Assembly (NCBI GenBank): GCA_946187345.1
Contig: CAMHQD010000004.1
Location: forward strand, 23,744 to 87,743
Source: an uncultured Porphyromonadaceae bacterium
Lineage (GTDB): Bacteria > Bacteroidota > Bacteroidia > Bacteroidales > Muribaculaceae
Length of the DNA stretch: 64,000 nt
Direction: 5' to 3'
Positions 60,036 to 64,000 of this stretch are shown piece by piece. The notes beneath the pieces were generated by a model. It made no database searches and was not told where the DNA came from. It saw only the letters and a list, made by a program, of their open reading frames with translations. Numbering within the stretch: position 1 is the first letter of the stretch; each line of letters opens with the position of its first letter. Position numbers and translations under genes: made by a program.

Positions 60036-60204
60036 TGAAAGGTTGAGAAGTTGAGGGCTGAGAGGTTGAGCCATTTGCTATCGCAAATGGGAATGAATGT
60101 AGGGCCTGGCCTTGGCCTGGCCGTCTCCCGCAGACAAAACCAATCTCCCCGAGCGCGCCAGCGCGAGGCTCAACCCCTAAACCTCTAAACCACTAAACCT
60201 TTCA
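60036..60204 (+). repeat. Two-hairpin intercistronic palindrome, copy D
   Basis: Outer stem GAAAGGTT/AACCTTTC. Arm with GTTGAG units, hairpin CCATTTGCTATCGCAAATGG, the full 25-bp GTAGGGCCTGGCC element (60099-60123), hairpin CGAGCGCGCCAGCGCGAG, closing CTCAACC/CTAAACC arm. It begins 6 bases after the receptor's stop and ends 46 bases before the lipoprotein ATG. Confidence 0.88.
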
Positions 60205-60250
60205 CCAACAACAACCAACGATTAATAACAATAACAACCATAAAACCATT

Positions 60251-62542
60251 ATGAAACGACTTAATTTCTATCTGAGCATGCTCCTGATGATGGTCATCGC
60301 AGTGGGTTGCAACGACAAGTTCGACATGCCGCCCCTGGCGGTGCCCACAGCCTCCCGCACGCCCAACATGACCATCGCCGAACTTAAGGCGAAGTATTGG
60401 AACGATGCCCGCAACTACATCGACACGATCAAGGAGGACGCCGTGATCCACGGCTGGGTGATCAGCAGCGACGAGAGCGGCAACATCTACAAGAGTATGT
60501 ACATCAGCGACGGCACCGCCTCGCTGGCCATCTCGATTAACGCCAACTCGCTCAACACGACCTACCGTCTGGGCCAGGAGGTGGTCATCAGCCTCAAGGA
60601 CAAGTTCATCGGCAAGTACAACGGCATGCAGCAGTTGGGCTATCCCGCATGGTATGAGGCCGGCAGCGCGTGGGAGGCAACCTTCCTGCCGCTCGAGTTG
60701 TGGCAGACGATGGTCGAGATCAACGGCCTGCCCGACCCCACTAACGAGAACTGCCAGCCCGAGGTGGTCAAGATCAGCGACTTCCAGGGCAAGACCGACG
60801 CCGAGACGCTCCGGAAGTACCAGGGCAAGTTGGTCAAACTCGTGGGCGTGAAGTTCCCCGAGGCCGACGGCACCGTGCCTTACAGCGCCGAGGACAAGAC
60901 CACCAACCGCAACATCCAGGACGCCGAGGGCAACGTGGTTATTATGCGCAACAGCAACTACGCCAACTTCCGCGCCGAGCCCCTGCCTATGGGCGAGGGT
61001 GACGTGGTTGGTCTGTTGAGTTTCTACGGTGCCGACACCTGGCAACTCTACATTCGCGACACCAGTGACTGCATCGGCTTCTCGACCGACACCAAGGGCC
61101 TGCAGAAAGACCCGTACACCATCGCCGAGGCACTCGCGGCCAAGGCCGAGGGTAAGGAAATCAGCGGCAAGTGGTTCCGCGGCTTCGCCGTGGGTGCTGT
61201 CGCTCCGGAGAAGACCGCCGTCAGTTCCAGCGCCGACATTGAGTGGCAGGCTCCCACCACGCTGGCCAACACCCTCGTGCTGGCCGACACCCCCGACGAG
61301 AAGGACATCACCAAGTGCCTCATCGTGGCTCTGCCCGATGGTACCGCCTTCCGCAACCAGGCCAACCTGCGTGACAACGAGGCCGTCTACAAGACGAGCG
61401 TGATGGTGCGCGGCGACCTGGGCACCTTTATGGGCACCAACGCCATCACCGGCAACAGCGGCGACGCCAGCGAGTTCAAGGTGAGCGTCGTCAGCGGCGG
61501 TGTCACCTCCTTGAGCGAGGGCTTCGACAGCGGTCTGCCCGGCGATTGGAAGAACATTACCGTCCAGGGCAACAAGGCATGGTATCAGACGACCTATCAG
61601 GATAACGGTTACGCGGCCATGACCGGTTATAAGGGCACGGCCCCGTTTGAGAGTTGGCTCATCACGCCCGCCATCGACATCAAGAACGCTCCGGCCAAGA
61701 TTCTCTCGTTCCGCACCCAGGTGAACGGCTACGGCAGCACGACCACCACCATGAAGGTCTATCTGCTCTCGAGCGACGACCCGACAACAGCCACCAAGAT
61801 TGAGTTGCCGGCCAAATTCGCGACCGCTCCCGCCAGCGGCTACAGCAGTTGGCAGGCCAGTGGCGACCTTGACTTGAGCAACTACCCGAGCACCTACTTC
61901 ATCGGCTGGTGCTACGCGGCCACGAGCGACGCCAACTACGCCACATGGTGTGTTGACGACGTGAAGTTCGGCGAGGCCGGCGGCGGCGATGACCCGACCC
62001 CGGGTCCGGACCCGACGCCCAGCAATGCCACGCGAGCCGACTTTGAGACCTTCAACGGCGGTGAGGCAACCGGCTACTACAAGACCTTCACCTCCACCGC
62101 GGGCTGGGTGATGACCAACTGCTCGCTGCTCAGCGGCGGCCCCGCCGGCTCGAGCAACCCGCAGTTTGAGTTCATCGGCTTCCGCAACGATGTCACCACC
62201 GAGTACGCTTTCGCGCCCACCCTCAACGGTAAGACCTCGTCTGTCGGTACGCTCGTGTCGCCCACAATCTCCGGTGGCATCTCGAAGATTTACCTGCAGT
62301 ATGGTCTCGCCTTCAGTGACGCCGCCATCTCGTTCCGCATCGACATCAAGCAGAACGGCAGCGTGGTGTGGACCCACACCGAGACTCCGGCCTCGCCCGT
62401 CAAGCAGACGGCCTACTCGCTCGAGAAGGCCGTCACCGGCGTGAGTGGCAACTTCACCATCGAGATTACCAACCTGTCGCCGTCGAACCTCGACAGCAAC
62501 AAGGACCGCGTCTCAATCTGGAACCTCCACTGGGACAACTGA
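60251..62542 (+). CDS. DUF5689 and choice-of-anchor-J lipoprotein
   Basis: The protein has 763 residues. Lipoprotein signal MKRLNFYLSMLLMMVIAVGC (Cys20). DUF5689 (about 35-285, MTIAELKAKYWNDARNYIDT, VIHGWVISSDESGNIYKSMY), a second domain (about 285-415), a choice-of-anchor-J/MAM-like lectin fold (about 420-575, EGFDSGLPGDWKNITVQGNK, SWLITPAIDI), a Pro/Asp linker (DDPTPGPDPTPS) and a further beta-sandwich to the end. It is probably a surface partner of the TonB receptor upstream and binds its ligand. Confidence 0.85.
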   Translation: MKRLNFYLSMLLMMVIAVGCNDKFDMPPLAVPTASRTPNMTIAELKAKYWNDARNYIDTIKEDAVIHGWVISSDESGNIYKSMYISDGTASLAISINANSLNTTYRLGQEVVISLKDKFIGKYNGMQQLGYPAWYEAGSAWEATFLPLELWQTMVEINGLPDPTNENCQPEVVKISDFQGKTDAETLRKYQGKLVKLVGVKFPEADGTVPYSAEDKTTNRNIQDAEGNVVIMRNSNYANFRAEPLPMGEGDVVGLLSFYGADTWQLYIRDTSDCIGFSTDTKGLQKDPYTIAEALAAKAEGKEISGKWFRGFAVGAVAPEKTAVSSSADIEWQAPTTLANTLVLADTPDEKDITKCLIVALPDGTAFRNQANLRDNEAVYKTSVMVRGDLGTFMGTNAITGNSGDASEFKVSVVSGGVTSLSEGFDSGLPGDWKNITVQGNKAWYQTTYQDNGYAAMTGYKGTAPFESWLITPAIDIKNAPAKILSFRTQVNGYGSTTTTMKVYLLSSDDPTTATKIELPAKFATAPASGYSSWQASGDLDLSNYPSTYFIGWCYAATSDANYATWCVDDVKFGEAGGGDDPTPGPDPTPSNATRADFETFNGGEATGYYKTFTSTAGWVMTNCSLLSGGPAGSSNPQFEFIGFRNDVTTEYAFAPTLNGKTSSVGTLVSPTISGGISKIYLQYGLAFSDAAISFRIDIKQNGSVVWTHTETPASPVKQTAYSLEKAVTGVSGNFTIEITNLSPSNLDSNKDRVSIWNLHWDN

Positions 62543-62582
62543 TCTGACACACGGCAACAATGCCGCGATACTACCTAACTAA

Positions 62583-62624
62583 CTGGGGGGGGGGCGCAAT
62601 TAGCCCCTCCTCCCGGTTTTTTTT
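62583..62624 (+). terminator. Terminator of the TonB receptor operon
   Basis: A run of ten G and a C (62584-62595) faces GCCCCTCCTCCCGG (62603-62616), followed by eight T. Confidence 0.7.
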
Positions 62625-62660
62625 AGACATATATGCCATTCTTATTGAAACACATTACAA

Positions 62661-63146
62661 ATGCGTATGAAAACAACTTTACTAAAACTCATCCTCTTTC
62701 CGGCCGCTCTCATTGTCCCGCTGACGATGCTCGTCGGCTGCGACTACCGCTTCGATGACTCGGGAGCCACATTCCGGTTCTTCAACCGCGGCAACACCGC
62801 TATCACGGTTGAGTACTTCTCACTCAACGAGCGACAAGTGGATGCCAACAGATATTTTGATGACACAAGCATCACGCGCGAGAAATTTCTGGAACTGGTA
62901 AAGAGAAACAACGGCAAACTCAGCGTATATGTCAGCCGGCTGAGCGCAACCGACAATGACCGCAAACCGCTTTGCCGATATGACCTCACAGCCGATGATT
63001 GGGACATTTGCCGCAAACTGCAGTTCCCGCCATCGCCCGAGATGAAACATATCGGCATGGAACCCTCCTATGAGGAACTCACGCTGTGGACACCGTCAAT
63101 TCACGAACTTGTCACTAATCCGGAAAACGAAAGCCAAGACCTATGA
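62661..63146 (+). CDS. Lipoprotein, function unknown
   Basis: The protein has 161 residues (start MRMKTTLLKLILFPAALIVP; a second ATG two codons later is possible). The lipobox is LVGC (Cys27). The mature part reads YRFDDSGATFRFFNRGNTAI, with mixed alpha/beta content, and ends acidic. It overlaps the next gene by ATGA and so forms a pair with the barrel protein. No family is recognised. Confidence 0.7.
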   Translation: MRMKTTLLKLILFPAALIVPLTMLVGCDYRFDDSGATFRFFNRGNTAITVEYFSLNERQVDANRYFDDTSITREKFLELVKRNNGKLSVYVSRLSATDNDRKPLCRYDLTADDWDICRKLQFPPSPEMKHIGMEPSYEELTLWTPSIHELVTNPENESQDL

Positions 63147-63727
63147 GACACTTATACACCTTACTGATAGCGATGCTCACTCTCGCGGCATCCGCAAACG
63201 ACTCCACACGGCTGTCTCTCACGCCATTTCTCGGCTTGGGCCTCAACAGCCCGTCAGTAAAGACCGACGGCTCGGTACAATCGCGACATGTGCTCAATGC
63301 CGGTGTCAGACTCGACTACCACCTCGGCAATCACTGGATGCTCGGCGCGGGGCTGCAATATCACTTCAGCGACATCATCGTCAACAACAACAGTTTCTTG
63401 AGATGTGGCATGATTGGACTCATAGCCGCCGCCACATTCCGCTACAGAGCAATCTTCCTTGACACCGGCCTGCAACTCGATGTGCCAGTCCATAGCGACT
63501 TCCACAACCCTAATTGGGAGGCATACCACGGCTATGTTGACAATATGGGCAACACCAATGGTGTGGTGCTCGGATGGCCCGTCGGCGTAGGCGTGCAACT
63601 GCGGCACGTCGTGCTGCGCGCTGGCGTAACTGTCGGCCTGACGCGCGTCTATAACTCCACCGCCATCACAGCCGCACGGAACAACATCTTCACCTTCACC
63701 ATCGGCTACCGCTTCCGCCTCAAGTGA
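63143..63727 (+). CDS. Outer-membrane beta-barrel protein (PorT-like)
   Basis: The protein has 194 residues. Signal peptide (MRHLYTLLIAMLTLAASAND). The rest alternates polar and aromatic residues in strands (LDYHLGNHWMLGAGLQYHFS, VLGWPVGVGVQLRHVVLRAG) and ends in IGYRFRLK, the usual form of small outer-membrane barrels. Coupled to the lipoprotein by ATGA overlap; the two may work together at the outer membrane (inference). Confidence 0.75.
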   Translation: MRHLYTLLIAMLTLAASANDSTRLSLTPFLGLGLNSPSVKTDGSVQSRHVLNAGVRLDYHLGNHWMLGAGLQYHFSDIIVNNNSFLRCGMIGLIAAATFRYRAIFLDTGLQLDVPVHSDFHNPNWEAYHGYVDNMGNTNGVVLGWPVGVGVQLRHVVLRAGVTVGLTRVYNSTAITAARNNIFTFTIGYRFRLK

Positions 63728-64000
63728 GGCCACGTCAAGATTTTGCGTCTCCCCTCACCTACCAGATGCGGGGAGACGTATTGGATGTGTGTTGTGAATT
63801 AAAATCAGGCAACGCTGCCGCATGGGAAATCCGGGAAAAACGGCAATAAAGACAATACAATAGTTCGGTAATTTTTTGGGTTTTGGTACATTCGCTATGG
63901 TGGTGTGAGAATTCTTGGGATGCTTCGCCGTCTTGCGGGATTAATGCGCGAATCGAGTAGGTCGGGAAACGAAAGTTTTCTGACCTACTTTCGTTTCCTT
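63728..64000. other. Non-coding end of the window with hairpins
   Basis: No gene is seen. CGTCTCCCC/GGGGAGACG (63746-63754, 63770-63778) forms a hairpin after the barrel gene without a T-run. Near 63863 CAATAGTTCGGTAA repeats a word from the palindrome at 32741. At 63956-63998 two overlapping inverted repeats occur: AGTAGGTC/GACCTACT and GGAAACGAAAGT/ACTTTCGTTTCC. Confidence 0.55.

Noticed and set aside
57870..62377. Very long minus-strand ORFs opposite the TonB receptor and the DUF5689 gene (706 and 730 codons)
   Set aside because: They are mirror images of GC-rich coding sequence. Their translations are Val/Gly/Ala/His-rich with no domain, and the plus-strand genes have signal peptides and clear families.
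1..64000. Insertion sequences or prophage
   Set aside because: No transposase, integrase or phage structural gene was found on either strand. The repeats are short and non-coding.
1..64000. tRNA or rRNA genes
   Set aside because: No cloverleaf with a GGTTCGA-type T arm and no rRNA core sequences were noticed in the gaps. A dedicated covariance search was not possible here.

Overview
The window looks like the chromosome of a GC-rich member of the Bacteroidales, probably a gut commensal of the Muribaculaceae/Prevotellaceae type. The support is a SusC/SusD operon, a TonB receptor paired with a DUF5689 lipoprotein, BspA-type leucine-rich-repeat proteins with dockerin-like tails, families largely confined to this order (DUF4491, DUF4923, DUF5011, DUF3244, lipid-binding SusE-type lipoproteins), and promoters of the Bacteroidetes type. 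Seven of these match TTTG-N20-TAnnTTTG exactly. No rRNA, tRNA, CRISPR array, transposase or prophage gene was found. The family assignment below order level is inference.

Layout. 1-7.4 kb: two large secreted proteins (a 5'-truncated BspA-like protein and an M6 metalloprotease/BspA/dockerin fusion) separated by a palindrome-rich gap. 7.8-10.5 kb: CstA transporter and a repeat-rich secreted protein. 10.9-17.1 kb: a minus-strand SusC-SusD-lipoprotein-lipoprotein nutrient uptake operon. 17.5-25.6 kb: DUF4491 protein, tricorn-like protease, SemiSWEET-like protein, an SH3/membrane/zinc-ribbon protein and PpiD. 25.8-35.8 kb: housekeeping and envelope genes (aroQ, rbfA, a LolC/E-like permease, CorC family, L,D-transpeptidase, SH3 protein, a Cys-rich thioredoxin, a bile-acid-symporter-like transporter, CD225 and DUF2752 membrane proteins, U32 peptidase, DUF4923 lipoprotein). 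36.1-42.2 kb: a shortened dcw cell-division cluster, rsmH-murC-ftsQ-ftsA-ftsZ, then serS. 43.7-48.4 kb: lipoprotein, acyltransferase, rdgB, rnhB and an in-frame folA-lpxB fusion. 48.6-53.2 kb: membrane TPR regulator, DUF3244 protein, a subtilase-prodomain-like protein and a serpin. 53.4-57.0 kb: AT-rich ORFs alternating with GC-rich Rhs/YD fragments, which reads as a decayed polymorphic-toxin tip array. 57.3-63.7 kb: TonB receptor, DUF5689/choice-of-anchor lipoprotein, a small lipoprotein and an outer-membrane barrel.

The strongest unexplained signal is in the non-coding and repeat DNA. A 115-169 bp two-hairpin palindrome occurs four times. Each copy fills the gap just upstream of a lipoprotein gene, and each has the same orientation relative to transcription. 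Other palindrome families sit next to promoters or have entered reading frames: one forms the junction of the FolA-LpxB fusion, one lies in the periplasmic domain of the LolC/E-like permease, and one lies in the acyltransferase. Heptamer tandem repeats of several sequences mark gene borders. A perfect promoter lies inside murC, apparently to drive ftsQAZ separately.
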